Positions 7,955 through 17,690 of a DNA stretch of 64,000 nt are shown here, piece after piece. Source of the DNA: Alphaproteobacteria bacterium (GTDB lineage: Bacteria > Pseudomonadota > Alphaproteobacteria > Caedimonadales > UBA9215). The notes under the pieces are model-generated. The model saw nothing but the letters and a program-made list of their open reading frames with translations. It made no database searches and was not told the origin of the DNA. The DNA is taken from contig JAACSN010000001.1 in NCBI GenBank assembly GCA_009993885.1, positions 91,243 to 155,242 of the forward strand, written 5' to 3'. The position numbers were made by a program, and so were the translations under genes. Positions within the stretch are counted from its first letter, which is position 1; every line of letters begins with the position of its first letter.

Positions 7955-9787
7955 ATGACACAACCGACCTCCCTTCAAAAAAACTCTTCCCCGTCAAAAG
8001 CCGACCTTTTAGAAGCTTGCCGTCAATCCTTACGTGCAAAAGGATTTTCTGCTTTTATTCTCCCTAAAACAGATGCGCACCGCAGCGAGTATTGTGCCGA
8101 GCGTGATAATCTTGTCCAATATTTAACCGACTTTTCGGGAAGCACCGGATTTGCCGCCCTTAAAGTTAATACGCCGGAAGCGGCTATTTTTGTAGACGGT
8201 CGTTACACCCTCCAAGCAGAGCAAGAAGTCGACTCAACCTTTTTTTCTTATGAAAATTACACAGTGGACCGTATTGAAAAATGGATAAGCCGAGGCTTAA
8301 AAAAGGGAGATAAAATTGCCTACGATCCCCTTTTACTTTCAAAAGGAGAATATGACAAATTTTCTGCAGCTTTTAAAAAACACGATCTTCTCTTAGAGCC
8401 TCTTTCGAGCAATCCGATCGAAACCCTTTGGCAAGATCGTCTTCCCTTAGAAATACCCGACCTTCTTCCTCATTCTATCGAGTATGCAGGGGTTTCTTTT
8501 GAGCAAAAACTCGCTATTATTCGCGATCTTATGACAGAGAAAAAAGCAGACGGCTTTTTTCTAAATTACTCTGAAAGCATCGCATGGCTCTTTAATATCA
8601 GAGCACCCAAGCGTCTTGTAACCCCTGCAGCGTCTTTATATGCTTATATACCGTTGTCGGGGACTTGCACACTTTTTGTTCACCCTTGCCAAAACACACA
8701 AGACTTAAAGACTTACTTTAACGACAGTGTGCAGCCGGAAAATTATGATCGAACCTTTGAAATTTTGGCTCAAAAGGCTGAAAATAAAACCGTTGCCCTT
8801 GATCCGTCCAACGGGACAATGAAGATGCTTGAGGCCATCGAGCAAAAAGGCGGAAAGGCCTTGATCGTTGACGATTTTTGTAATATCCCTCGCGCTTGCA
8901 AAAATGAAACAGAACGTCAAGGAACAAGACGGGCTCACGTTCGCGACGGAGCTGCGGTTAGTAATCTCCTCGCGTGGCTTGAAAGTGCGATTCACCATGA
9001 AACTCTGACAGAGCTCGATATTGTTGCAAAACTCTATCAATACCGCCAACAGCAAGAGCTTTTCCAAGGATATAGTTTTGACACTATTTCAGGCTCCGGC
9101 CCCAACGGAGCCATTGTACACTATCGCGTAGATGAAAAATCAAACCGCACGTTACGACCCGAGGATATCTTTTTACTGGATTCGGGAGGGCAGTACCTTG
9201 ACGGCACGACGGATATCACGCGTACAATTTCTTTAAATAAAAAACCTTCGGCAGAACAAAAAGATCGTTACACCCGTGTCCTTAAAGGCCATATAGCTCT
9301 TGCAAAAGTGCGCTTTCCCGAAGGAACCGTCGGCTCGCAGTTGGATCCCGTAGCTCGCTATCATTTATGGCAAATCGGCTGTGATTATGCCCATGGTACG
9401 GGACACGGTGTGGGATCATATCTTGGCGTACACGAAGGGCCGCAACGAATTTCTCCCCTTCCTAATACCGTTCCTTTATTACCGGGCATGATTCTATCTA
9501 ATGAACCCGGATATTATAAACAAGGGGAATACGGCATTCGCATCGAAAACCTTGTTCTTGTAAACCGTGTCCCTAAGGAACAGTGTGCCGATGAAGGACA
9601 AAACATGCTGTGTTTTGAAACAATAACCTTGGCTCCCCTCGATACGTCTTTAATAGACAACTCTTTGCTAAGCGCCGATGAAATTTCTTGGATCAACGCT
9701 TATCATCAACGCGTCTACGAAACTCTTAAAGATCAGGTGGAGGTTAAGACATTACCTTGGCTTAAAAATGCGACCGTGTCTTTATAG
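7955..9787 (+). CDS. pepP: Xaa-Pro aminopeptidase, M24 family
   Basis: A 610-residue cytoplasmic metallopeptidase releasing N-terminal residues ahead of proline. Two creatinase-like N-terminal domains precede the pita-bread catalytic domain. The five metal ligands are visible: Asp409 (LLDSGG), Asp420 (GTTDIT), His484 (HGTGHGVG), Glu517 (SNEPGYY) and Glu531 (IRIENL). The length fits the long three-domain form shared with eukaryotic APP1. It begins 3 bases after the kinase stop codon, so the two are cotranscribed, though a functional link is not evident. Confidence 0.95.
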   Translation: MTQPTSLQKNSSPSKADLLEACRQSLRAKGFSAFILPKTDAHRSEYCAERDNLVQYLTDFSGSTGFAALKVNTPEAAIFVDGRYTLQAEQEVDSTFFSYENYTVDRIEKWISRGLKKGDKIAYDPLLLSKGEYDKFSAAFKKHDLLLEPLSSNPIETLWQDRLPLEIPDLLPHSIEYAGVSFEQKLAIIRDLMTEKKADGFFLNYSESIAWLFNIRAPKRLVTPAASLYAYIPLSGTCTLFVHPCQNTQDLKTYFNDSVQPENYDRTFEILAQKAENKTVALDPSNGTMKMLEAIEQKGGKALIVDDFCNIPRACKNETERQGTRRAHVRDGAAVSNLLAWLESAIHHETLTELDIVAKLYQYRQQQELFQGYSFDTISGSGPNGAIVHYRVDEKSNRTLRPEDIFLLDSGGQYLDGTTDITRTISLNKKPSAEQKDRYTRVLKGHIALAKVRFPEGTVGSQLDPVARYHLWQIGCDYAHGTGHGVGSYLGVHEGPQRISPLPNTVPLLPGMILSNEPGYYKQGEYGIRIENLVLVNRVPKEQCADEGQNMLCFETITLAPLDTSLIDNSLLSADEISWINAYHQRVYETLKDQVEVKTLPWLKNATVSL

Positions 9788-9803
9788 TCTGTTTTCTTTA
9801 GAA

Positions 9804-9828
9804 GCATCCCGTAAAAAATAAGGGATGC
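9804..9828 (+). terminator. Hairpin after pepP
   Basis: GCATCCC (9804-9810) and GGGATGC (9822-9828) form a perfect 7-bp stem with an 11-base loop, followed by ATTTCT. The T run is weak, but the position between pepP and parA fits a terminator. Confidence 0.55.
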
Positions 9829-9903
9829 ATTTCTAAGGCGAGCTTGTTACACTGTAGGTGGAAATTTTCCTTTTCCATTATGATGTAAAAAAGGTTTTTA
9901 AAA

Positions 9904-10683
9904 ATGCAGGTCATAGCTGTTGCCAATCAAAAAGGTGGTGTCGGTAAAACAACCACAACGGTCAACCTGGCAACGGCTCTTGCAGCCGTCGGTCAAAGGG
10001 TGTTACTTATTGATCTTGACCCCCAAGGCAACGCCTCAACGGGTCTTGGTGCTTATGATCGCCTTGAAAAAGCAGGCATTTATGAAGCTCTCTTAGAAGA
10101 TAACCCCATCCAAGAGTGTATTCGCAATACACAAATTCCGGGTCTAAGTTTAATCACAGCTTCTCCTGATTTGGCGGCTCTTGAACATGACCTTTCAAAA
10201 GTCGACCGCAAACAATTTAAATTGCGTGATATTATCGAATCACAACAAAACAACTATGACTATGTCATGATCGACTGCCCTCCGGCTCTCGGCCTATTAA
10301 CAGTTAACGCCCTTGTGGCCTCGCACAGTGTTCTGATCCCCCTTCAATGTGAATTCTATGCTTTAGAGGGGCTTAGCCAATTAATCAACACGATAGAGCG
10401 CATTCAACAACACCTCAATCCTTACTTAGATATGCTGGGTATTGCCTTAACCATGTATGACGGCCGTAGTAGTTTATGCGATTTTGTGGTAGCCGACGTG
10501 CGCAAGCATTTTGGGCAAAAAGTTTTTAGAACCATGATTCCCCGCAATGTTAAAGTCTGTGAGGCTCCTTCTCACGGTCAACCGGTCTTAATTTATGATG
10601 TGAGGTCTCCCGGATCCCTTGCTTATATGAATCTTGCTTCTGAAATTATTACAAAACAGGGAATTACCCATGTCGCAGCCTAA
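9904..10683 (+). CDS. parA: Chromosome partitioning ATPase ParA (Soj)
   Basis: A 259-residue deviant-Walker ATPase with KGGVGKTTT at residues 10-18, DLDPQGNAS and DYVMIDCPP. It binds nucleoid DNA when ATP-bound and moves ParB-parS complexes during chromosome segregation. The short length without an N-terminal helix-turn-helix marks the chromosomal type. It overlaps the ParB start by 14 bases, so the two are translationally coupled. Confidence 0.97.
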   Translation: MQVIAVANQKGGVGKTTTTVNLATALAAVGQRVLLIDLDPQGNASTGLGAYDRLEKAGIYEALLEDNPIQECIRNTQIPGLSLITASPDLAALEHDLSKVDRKQFKLRDIIESQQNNYDYVMIDCPPALGLLTVNALVASHSVLIPLQCEFYALEGLSQLINTIERIQQHLNPYLDMLGIALTMYDGRSSLCDFVVADVRKHFGQKVFRTMIPRNVKVCEAPSHGQPVLIYDVRSPGSLAYMNLASEIITKQGITHVAA

Positions 10684-11743
10684 TACAAAATTTGCCGAGA
10701 AACCTCCCTCTCCGATATCCGAGCAAATGCCCGACCTCACTATTGCTAACCCCGTAAAACCTGTTGCGCCCTCCGGGCTTATCCCCAAGAGCGGCAAACT
10801 GGGGCGCGGTCTTGATAGTCTTTTAGGACCGACCTCACAAATGACGCCTTTAGATAAAAAAGAGGGGCTCACTATGCTCCCGTTATCAGCCTTGACCGCA
10901 GGAACCTATCAACCGCGCACAAATTTTAGCACGGAAGAAATGCAGGATTTGACTGATTCCATTCGTGAAAACGGCGTTTTACAACCCATACTTGTACGCC
11001 CCACGGGCAAAACAGATAAATTTGATAATATACTCTACGAAATCATTGCCGGAGAGCGTCGTTGGCGAGCTTCAAAAGAAGCCGGTCGCAAAACAATTCC
11101 GGTCGTCATCAAGCATTTAACAGACAAAAAGGCTCTTGAGAGCGGCCTCATTGAGAACATTCAACGCCATGATTTGAACCCCCTTGAAGAAGCTGTCGGT
11201 TACGATCGTTTACTGTCGGAATTCAATTACACTCAAGCCAATCTTTCGAAATCCCTCGGTAAAAGTCGCAGCCATATTGCCAACACCCTTCGCCTTTTGT
11301 CTTTGCCCGACTCTGTTCAAAAGTACGTCCGAGACTCTTTAATTTCAGCCGGTCATGCTCGAACTCTGATCAATTTTCCAAAAGCCACGGAGCTTGCCCG
11401 ACTTATTGTGGATAAAAACTTGAGCGTGCGCCAAACGGAACGTCTTGTAGCCGACTATAACAAGTCACCCTTCGATCTCAATAATCCGCCTTCCCATGAC
11501 GGTGAACAAAACCCGACTTTAGAAACTTTAGAAGTTAATACACCAAGAAAAGAACCCTCCCTTAAAAGAATTCTTTCCGAAGGCAGAGAAGATGTTACGG
11601 CTCTTGAAGACGAGCTCTCCAAAGCCTTAAGCCTTAAAAGCACCATTACCTTTAAATCGGATCAAAGCGGCCATGTCCAAATCCGCTTTAAAAACCCGAC
11701 GGAATTGGACAAGCTTATGAGCCTCATTTTTGGGGCTCTTTAG
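10670..11743 (+). CDS. parB: Chromosome partitioning protein ParB (Spo0J)
   Basis: A 357-residue parS-binding protein and CTPase. A long flexible N-terminus precedes YQPRTNF and the CTPase motif GERRWRA; a helix-turn-helix (LSKSLGKSRSHIANTLRLL) and a C-terminal dimerisation region follow. I chose the ATG at 10670 rather than an upstream TTG (10634), because the latter would run 50 bases inside parA. I did not see a perfect parS site (TGTTTCACGTGAAACA) close by, though I could not scan exhaustively. Confidence 0.95.
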   Translation: MSQPNTKFAEKPPSPISEQMPDLTIANPVKPVAPSGLIPKSGKLGRGLDSLLGPTSQMTPLDKKEGLTMLPLSALTAGTYQPRTNFSTEEMQDLTDSIRENGVLQPILVRPTGKTDKFDNILYEIIAGERRWRASKEAGRKTIPVVIKHLTDKKALESGLIENIQRHDLNPLEEAVGYDRLLSEFNYTQANLSKSLGKSRSHIANTLRLLSLPDSVQKYVRDSLISAGHARTLINFPKATELARLIVDKNLSVRQTERLVADYNKSPFDLNNPPSHDGEQNPTLETLEVNTPRKEPSLKRILSEGREDVTALEDELSKALSLKSTITFKSDQSGHVQIRFKNPTELDKLMSLIFGAL

Positions 11744-11796
11744 AACCAATCAGACGATTCGTTTAGCTATAATAGGTTGCTTTTATATCGCCTGAT

Positions 11797-12846
11797 TTAG
11801 CTTTTTTCAAATAAAATCTTGTCGATTTTCTTAAGTTTTTCTTTAGGAAAAGTAAGGGCAATTTTTCCTGCGACTTCCATGTTAAGGTAGCGCTCTGTTT
11901 TCGCCGGAAATTGTACGGGGATATCTTTTGGATTTTTCCCCGCTAAAATCTCTGAAAGTATAGCCGCGCATTGTAATCCCAAGGCATACTGATCGGGTCC
12001 AAGGGCTCCAAGGGCTCCTTGTTTCACCATATCCGTATCACTTACAAAAAGAGGGAGCTTTGCAGATTGGCAAAGTTGTGCAATGACATCAAAGGCAGCA
12101 AGAGCCGTATTATCGTTATTAATAAAAATAGCATCGACTTTTCGACTTATTAAACGTTGTGTTGCCATGGAGACTTCTGTTGTTTTTGTAACGGCTACAG
12201 GAATAATGCTTATGTTGAGTTCTCGGGCAGCTTCTATTGTTTTTTCCAATAAAGTGACCGAGTTAGCTTCGCCCGGATTATAAATAAAACCGATTGTTTC
12301 AAGGTTAGGTATTAGCTCTTTAAAGTAAAGAAGTTGGGGTGTTTGTGCAGTATAATTTGACACACCCGTTACATGGCCGCCGGGTTGGTCAAGGCTTTGA
12401 ACGAGCTTTGCGCCGAGAGGATCGGTGATAGAGGCAAAGACAACGGGTGTTTTTGTAGCGTATGCCGCTTTTGCTGCCGCTTGTGCACCGCTTGTGCCTA
12501 ATACGGCTATAGCATCAACGTTTTCACCGATAAATTTTTGGGAAATCATTGTGGCATTTAAGATATTACCTTGAGCTATTTTGACGATAATACGCACATT
12601 GGAGTGGGCCTTTTGTAAACCGTCTATGATCCCCTTTTGAGTTTTATCAAGGGCAGGGTGAGCTACGATTTGGAGGAGCCCAACGGTAAAAGGGGGCGCT
12701 TCTATTTCTTTGGGAGATGCAAAAATAGGAGAGCAGAGACTCCAAAGGAGCGATAACGCTACGGACAGTTTAGAAGTAACTAATTTGATATCAAGGTTGC
12801 GATTTATAAGGCGTTTTGAGAATTTGTAAAACATTTCTTTATCCAT
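11797..12846 (-). CDS. ABC transporter substrate-binding protein of the PF04392 family
   Basis: About 349 residues. A membrane-type signal segment (SVALSLLWSLCSPIFA) is preceded by an unusually long basic N-terminus of some 25 residues; the true start may be the second Met (MFYKF). The mature part, with FTVGLLQIVAHPALD, GTSGAQAAAKA and FASITDPLGA, matches the TrpX/ABC_sub_bind family, binding proteins for amino acids such as tryptophan and tyrosine in other bacteria. No permease or ATPase gene is adjacent, so it is an orphan here and its ligand is uncertain. Confidence 0.85.
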   Translation of the reverse strand: MDKEMFYKFSKRLINRNLDIKLVTSKLSVALSLLWSLCSPIFASPKEIEAPPFTVGLLQIVAHPALDKTQKGIIDGLQKAHSNVRIIVKIAQGNILNATMISQKFIGENVDAIAVLGTSGAQAAAKAAYATKTPVVFASITDPLGAKLVQSLDQPGGHVTGVSNYTAQTPQLLYFKELIPNLETIGFIYNPGEANSVTLLEKTIEAARELNISIIPVAVTKTTEVSMATQRLISRKVDAIFINNDNTALAAFDVIAQLCQSAKLPLFVSDTDMVKQGALGALGPDQYALGLQCAAILSEILAGKNPKDIPVQFPAKTERYLNMEVAGKIALTFPKEKLKKIDKILFEKS

Positions 12847-12976
12847 TTTCTTAAAGGGGGCATCATTTTTATTTTAGTAACGTCAAAATTTGTACGATGA
12901 GTGTGTTCATGGGGTCGGTGAAAAATGTGATGCATTTTTTTAATCCTTTCATTGTCCGTTGTTTAATTATCTCTAT

Positions 12977-13011
12977 AAAAAAAGCCCCCCGATCTCTCAG
13001 GAGGCTTTTTT
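12977..13011 (-). terminator. Intrinsic terminator downstream of bioY
   Basis: AAAAAAAGCCCCCC (12977-12990) and GGAGGCTTTTTT (13000-13011) form a GC-rich stem with A/T runs on both sides, so it can work in both directions. On the minus strand it sits 20 bases past the bioY stop. Confidence 0.85.
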
Positions 13012-13032
13012 ACGGCGTATGGTATCCTGAGG

Positions 13033-13647
13033 TTAAGAGTCTTTTTTCTCAGAATGATGATGATGCCATAGGGTTGGCAAAATAACGGCGCCAAGACCTG
13101 TCTTTAGAAGAAAAGCATATTGGTAACTCAAATAAACGGCCTTTGTCGGTTCAAAACCGATGAGGTTAGAAAGCCAAACGAGACCGGGAATATCAATAAT
13201 GACAGCGCCTAAAATGAAAAGAAGAGCTGCAGAACTCATTGTACGACCGAATCCTTCTTCAAAAAGGCGGCCGATCACATAGGCAGCAGAAATAAATCCG
13301 ATAAGATACCCTGCCGTCGGTCCGACCATATAAACAAATCCGGCGCTATGTCCTTGTAAAACAGGAAGACCGATGAAGGCCTCAAAGAGGTATAAAACGA
13401 CTGTGGCCGTTGCAAGACGGGCGCCATAAGCACAGGCAAGAGTAATGACGGCGAAAGTCTGCATGGTGGTCGGTACGGGGTAGAAGGGGATGCTTGTTTT
13501 CGCGCTTAATGTAAGAAAAACGGTACCTAAGAGTGCAAGAGCCATAAACTTAAAGACCGATAGGTTTTGAAGAGACGGGAAAAATCGTACCATAAGCGTA
13601 TTGGATAGTGCAGAGGTTGACGGTGCAACTGATGATAATGAAAACAT
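13033..13647 (-). CDS. bioY: Biotin transporter BioY (ECF S component)
   Basis: A 204-residue integral membrane protein with about six helices. Hallmarks are SIPFYPVPTTMQTFAV, YLFEAFIGLPVL and GPTAGYLIGF. BioY captures biotin and works alone or with a shared ECF energy module (BioM/BioN), not encoded here. I chose the ATG at 13647, preceded by TTGGAG at the right distance, over upstream in-frame Met codons. Its presence suggests reliance on external biotin. The C-terminus ends in a HHHH run. Confidence 0.95.
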   Translation of the reverse strand: MFSLSSVAPSTSALSNTLMVRFFPSLQNLSVFKFMALALLGTVFLTLSAKTSIPFYPVPTTMQTFAVITLACAYGARLATATVVLYLFEAFIGLPVLQGHSAGFVYMVGPTAGYLIGFISAAYVIGRLFEEGFGRTMSSAALLFILGAVIIDIPGLVWLSNLIGFEPTKAVYLSYQYAFLLKTGLGAVILPTLWHHHHSEKKDS

Positions 13648-13921
13648 TGAAAACTCCAACATAATATTCTTTATTTTTACCATAAAGAAAAAAGTATTAT
13701 ATCGCAATCAAAACTTACGGAGAGGATCTTTTTTCCTGAAGGGGGTTTTTAGTTTTATTTTCAAATATTTCTTCTTTCAGAGGAAACATGCGACAAAGAG
13801 CCTTTCCGAGGCGTATACAAAATGTTTTTTAGGGCGATGATTAAAAATATAAAAATTAACCGGTTATTAACATTTGCCTGTGACTCTTTAAAGAAGATGA
13901 AAACATAAAAAAGGTAGAATC

Positions 13922-16774
13922 ATGGATGATATCATTCAAGATTTCCTAATGGAAACTGCAGAAAACCTTCTGCAGCTTGACGTTGATCTTGTTGCCCTTG
14001 AACAAGACCATAATAATACGGAATTATTAGGTAACATTTTTAGAACAATCCATACCATTAAAGGGACATGCGGTTTCATTGGACTGCCGCGCCTTGAAAA
14101 AGTGGCTCATCACGGCGAAAACGTTCTTGATAAGTTTCGAAACGGTGATTTGGATGTGACGCCGGATGCGATTACAGCAATTTTACATTGTATTGATACT
14201 ATTAAAGAAATAATGGCTTATCTTGAGGAAAACGGCGAAGAACCGGAAGGAGATGACACGGAAGTCCTAGCCGAATTAAATCGCTTTATGGACGAAGATT
14301 TAAAAAAAACCGGAAAATCCGATTCAAAAGACGACGCCGAAGAAGCAAAACTACCTTGTCAAGAAGATGAGGCGCCGGTTCAGACAGAAGAAACGGAGGC
14401 CGCCGTTGCTGAGGAAGATCCTTTTGCTTTTACACCGACACCCGCTCCCGGAGCTGTTTTCAATGAGGCACCGGCAGAGGTAGAGGTTTCTCAAGGGCTA
14501 GAAGAACCAATTCCCAAAGTCGAGCCTAAGGAAGCTGAAGGGAAAGAAGACGTTGCGCCTGCTCATAAAACCGAACTTAAGAAAAAACCGATAAAATCGG
14601 AAAAAGGCAGTTCTTTAGCAACGCAAAATATTCGTGTTAATGTTGAATTGCTTGAAAATTTAGTAACATCGGTTAGCGAACTTGTTCTGGCTCGCAATCA
14701 ATTATTACAAATTTCTCGCGATTCGGAGAATGATGAGTTTAAAGTACCGTTACAGCGCTTGAATCATATTACCTCCGAACTTCAAGAGGGTCTGATGCAA
14801 ACACGTATGCAACCTGTTGGGGCGGCTTGGTCTCAACTGCCTCGTATCGTGAGAGATTTATCTCAAGATTTAAAAAAAGAAATTGACCTCGAAATGATCG
14901 GTGCAGATACGGAGCTTGATCGTCAAGTCATTGAAGTTATCAAAGATCCTTTGATGCATATGGTTCGTAACTCTGCAGATCACGGCTTAGAAGGTCCCCA
15001 AGAACGCCTCGATGCCGGTAAAGCTCGTAAGGGAAAAATTATCTTAAAAGCTTATCATGCAGGGGGGCACGTTGTTATTGAAATTTCAGATAACGGTCGC
15101 GGCCTTAATAAAGAAAGAATCAAAGAAAAAATTCTCACTAATGCTCTTGTAACCCCCGAACAGCTTGAGTCTTTTAGCGACACTCAAATTTATAATTTTA
15201 TTTTTGCCGCCGGTTTTTCAACGGCCGCAAAGGTTACAAATGTTTCCGGTCGCGGCGTTGGAATGGATGTTGTAAAATCAAATATTGAAAAAATAGGCGG
15301 CTCTGTTGAAGTAACGTCAACACCGGGAGAGGGGAGCCTTTTTACCGTTAAAATTCCTCTGACATTAGCTATTGTTTCGGCTTTAATCATTCGTTCCGGT
15401 GCACAACGTTTTGCAATTCCTCAGGTGAGTATCACGGAACTTGTCCAAGCTTCTGAGGAAAGTGAGCATACCGTTGAATATGTAAATTCTCATCCCGTTT
15501 TAAGATTGCGCAACCAACTTTTGCCTCTTGTTATATTAAGTGACGTGCTTGGTATTTCCGAACCTAAAAAATCTCAGCCTGCCCTCGAATCCGCAAATGA
15601 GCAAGAGCAAGAAACAAGCCGAGATAAAGGAGAAAATAAATCGATTGATTGCGGGTCTTCATCGGAAAATATCGGGGATGATCAGTTTATCATTGTTGCT
15701 CAGGTTGGCTCCGGTCAATTCGGCATCATTGTTGATGAAGTTTATGATACGGAAGAGATCGTTGTGAAACCTGTTTCACCCTTATTGCGTTCCGCAAAGT
15801 TATTTGCAGGAAATACAATATTAGGAGACGGCTCTGTTGTAATGATTTTGGACCCTAAAAGTATTTCGGACAAAGTTGGTGAAATGCATGCGAGCTCTCA
15901 AGAGCTTCTCCAAAACGAGAAGAAAATTGATTCTCCCGACGAACGTCGCATGCGTTTTCTCCTCTTTAAAGCAGGGGATAATGCGCCCAAAGCCGTGCCC
16001 TTAGCCTTGATTGTGCGTCTTGAAGAGATTAATGCAAATGATATTGAAATGTCCAACGGTTCCCACGTCCTTCAATATCGTGACCGTTTAATGCCTTTGA
16101 TATCTGTTCAAGGTTTCTTAGAGTTTGAGCCGGATGTTCAAAAATCTGTTTTGGTATTTCAGCAAGGGCACGAGTATGTCGGGTTGGTTGTTGATGAAAT
16201 TATTGATGTTGTCGAAGATAAATTAGATATAAAAATGAACACAAGTACCGGTGGAAGTTACGGCAGCATGGTTATTGCAAAACAGACAACGGATCTTCTG
16301 GATATTGATTATTTTATTCAACAAATTTGCCCCAATTGGCATTCTATGTTGGATGATGAGATGACAGGGCGTTCCCAAGAAAACGGCACTCACGACATGA
16401 CGGTTTGCTTTATTGATCACTGCACCCTTTATCGCAATTTAATTGCGCCTCTCTTGGAACTTCAAAACATTAGAAGTCTTACTTTTGAAGCAGGGGAAAG
16501 TGCTCTGGCTTACTTAGAAGAGCATACAATGAAGGTTGATGCCTTTATCTTAGACAAAGATTCTTTAGGCAAAGATCCTGAAGCGTTTTTAAAATCCTAC
16601 AAAAAAGTGTTTTCTCACGTGCCGTGTTTTATTGTCGGTGCTCATTTTAAGGCAGAAGATGAAGTCCTCTTCAATAAGTATGAATGCATTGCTTGCTTGG
16701 CCAAAAGTGATAGGGATTCTATTATTACAACAATTCGTGATTATCTTGAACAAGCAAGGAATGTAGCAGCATGA
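13922..16774 (+). CDS. cheA: Chemotaxis histidine kinase CheA with two CheW-like domains and a degenerate receiver
   Basis: A 950-residue kinase. P1 carries the phospho-accepting His44 (HTIKGTCGFIG). An acidic, proline-rich linker (residues 110-230) replaces a clear P2. P3 dimerisation helices follow, then the P4 ATPase (N box HMVRNSADHG at 346-355, GRGL at 392-395, GRGVGM at 443-448). A CheW-like P5 (about 484-650) is interrupted by a polar insert (545-585); a second CheW-like domain spans 676-805. Residues 825-945 look like a receiver with Asp878 and Lys928 but an altered acidic pair (IDHC) and no conserved Thr. Phosphotransfer would be to CheY and CheB encoded downstream. Confidence 0.95.
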   Translation: MDDIIQDFLMETAENLLQLDVDLVALEQDHNNTELLGNIFRTIHTIKGTCGFIGLPRLEKVAHHGENVLDKFRNGDLDVTPDAITAILHCIDTIKEIMAYLEENGEEPEGDDTEVLAELNRFMDEDLKKTGKSDSKDDAEEAKLPCQEDEAPVQTEETEAAVAEEDPFAFTPTPAPGAVFNEAPAEVEVSQGLEEPIPKVEPKEAEGKEDVAPAHKTELKKKPIKSEKGSSLATQNIRVNVELLENLVTSVSELVLARNQLLQISRDSENDEFKVPLQRLNHITSELQEGLMQTRMQPVGAAWSQLPRIVRDLSQDLKKEIDLEMIGADTELDRQVIEVIKDPLMHMVRNSADHGLEGPQERLDAGKARKGKIILKAYHAGGHVVIEISDNGRGLNKERIKEKILTNALVTPEQLESFSDTQIYNFIFAAGFSTAAKVTNVSGRGVGMDVVKSNIEKIGGSVEVTSTPGEGSLFTVKIPLTLAIVSALIIRSGAQRFAIPQVSITELVQASEESEHTVEYVNSHPVLRLRNQLLPLVILSDVLGISEPKKSQPALESANEQEQETSRDKGENKSIDCGSSSENIGDDQFIIVAQVGSGQFGIIVDEVYDTEEIVVKPVSPLLRSAKLFAGNTILGDGSVVMILDPKSISDKVGEMHASSQELLQNEKKIDSPDERRMRFLLFKAGDNAPKAVPLALIVRLEEINANDIEMSNGSHVLQYRDRLMPLISVQGFLEFEPDVQKSVLVFQQGHEYVGLVVDEIIDVVEDKLDIKMNTSTGGSYGSMVIAKQTTDLLDIDYFIQQICPNWHSMLDDEMTGRSQENGTHDMTVCFIDHCTLYRNLIAPLLELQNIRSLTFEAGESALAYLEEHTMKVDAFILDKDSLGKDPEAFLKSYKKVFSHVPCFIVGAHFKAEDEVLFNKYECIACLAKSDRDSIITTIRDYLEQARNVAA

Positions 16775-17274
16775 ATATCGTAGAGGCTCAAAAAGAAGTT
16801 TGGAATGAAAACGAAAGCGCTGCAGGTGTTACGACGACTTTAGACAACCAGCTTTTAACATTTTATTTAGACAAGCAAATATTCGGTATTCCTGTGAAAT
16901 ATATCAAAGATATCTTTAGGTCTACAGAAATTACAAAGGTTCCTTTAGCCCCGTCGGAGGTTGCCGGTGTCGTCAATTTACGGGGACACATTGTGACGGC
17001 CATTGATCTGCGACATAAATTATGTATTGCTCCGCCTAAAGATGCACTTCAATCCACGATGAATATCGCTGTGGACGTCGGGGAGGAAATGTATAGCTTT
17101 ATTGTAGATAAGGTTGCTGATGTAGCGCTGTTTTCAAAAAAAGATTTTGAGGCTAACCCGACAACTCTTGATGAAAAACTAAAAGAACTTTCCATGGGAA
17201 TTTACAAGTTAGAGGGAAAGCTCTTGATTGTCTTAGATGTTAAGAAAATAATAAATTGTGCTGAAAAGCAATAA
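16771..17274 (+). CDS. cheW: Chemotaxis coupling protein CheW
   Basis: A 167-residue adaptor joining CheA to chemoreceptors. The CheW fold is shown by LTFYLDKQIFGIPVKYIKDI, APSEVAGVVNLRGHIV and AIDLRHKL. The ATG overlaps the cheA stop (ATGA), implying translational coupling. A polar N-terminal extension of about 28 residues precedes the domain. Confidence 0.95.
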   Translation: MNIVEAQKEVWNENESAAGVTTTLDNQLLTFYLDKQIFGIPVKYIKDIFRSTEITKVPLAPSEVAGVVNLRGHIVTAIDLRHKLCIAPPKDALQSTMNIAVDVGEEMYSFIVDKVADVALFSKKDFEANPTTLDEKLKELSMGIYKLEGKLLIVLDVKKIINCAEKQ

Positions 17275-17321
17275 TTCTTGTAAGAAAAGTTTTTTACAAG
17301 AAAACAAGAGGAATAGATCTA

Positions 17322-17690
17322 ATGTCTGCAAAATGTCTCGTAGTAGATGACTCTACAACAATCCGAAAAGTTATAGGGCGTATGTTTGAGAAAATGGATT
17401 TTGAGGTCAGAGAGGCTGAAAACGGGCAAGTCGCTCTTGAATCTTGTCTTATCAGTATGCCGGAAGTCATCATGTTGGACTGGAATATGCCGGTTATGTC
17501 CGGCATCGACTTTCTGCGAGAACTTCGTAAAACCCCCGGGGGGGATGCGCCTAAAGTCATTTTGTGCACAACAGAAAATGAATTTGAAGCCATCCAAACA
17601 GCCATGAGTGAAGGGGCTAATGAATATATTATGAAACCGTTTAATGAGGAAATCATCAAAGAAAAACTTGAGATTGTCGGGGTTCTTTAA
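17322..17690 (+). CDS. cheY: Chemotaxis response regulator CheY
   Basis: A 122-residue stand-alone receiver domain. The acidic pocket is Asp9-Asp10, the phosphorylated residue is Asp53 (MLDWNMP), and the switch residues lie in LCTTENE and YIMKPFNEE. Phosphorylated CheY binds the flagellar motor switch. The stop codon is directly followed by the cheB ATG. Confidence 0.95.
   Translation: MSAKCLVVDDSTTIRKVIGRMFEKMDFEVREAENGQVALESCLISMPEVIMLDWNMPVMSGIDFLRELRKTPGGDAPKVILCTTENEFEAIQTAMSEGANEYIMKPFNEEIIKEKLEIVGVL

Noticed and set aside
10634..10669. TTG upstream start for parB
   Set aside because: It lies 50 bases inside parA and encodes an unconserved leader; the ATG at 10670 is the normal position.
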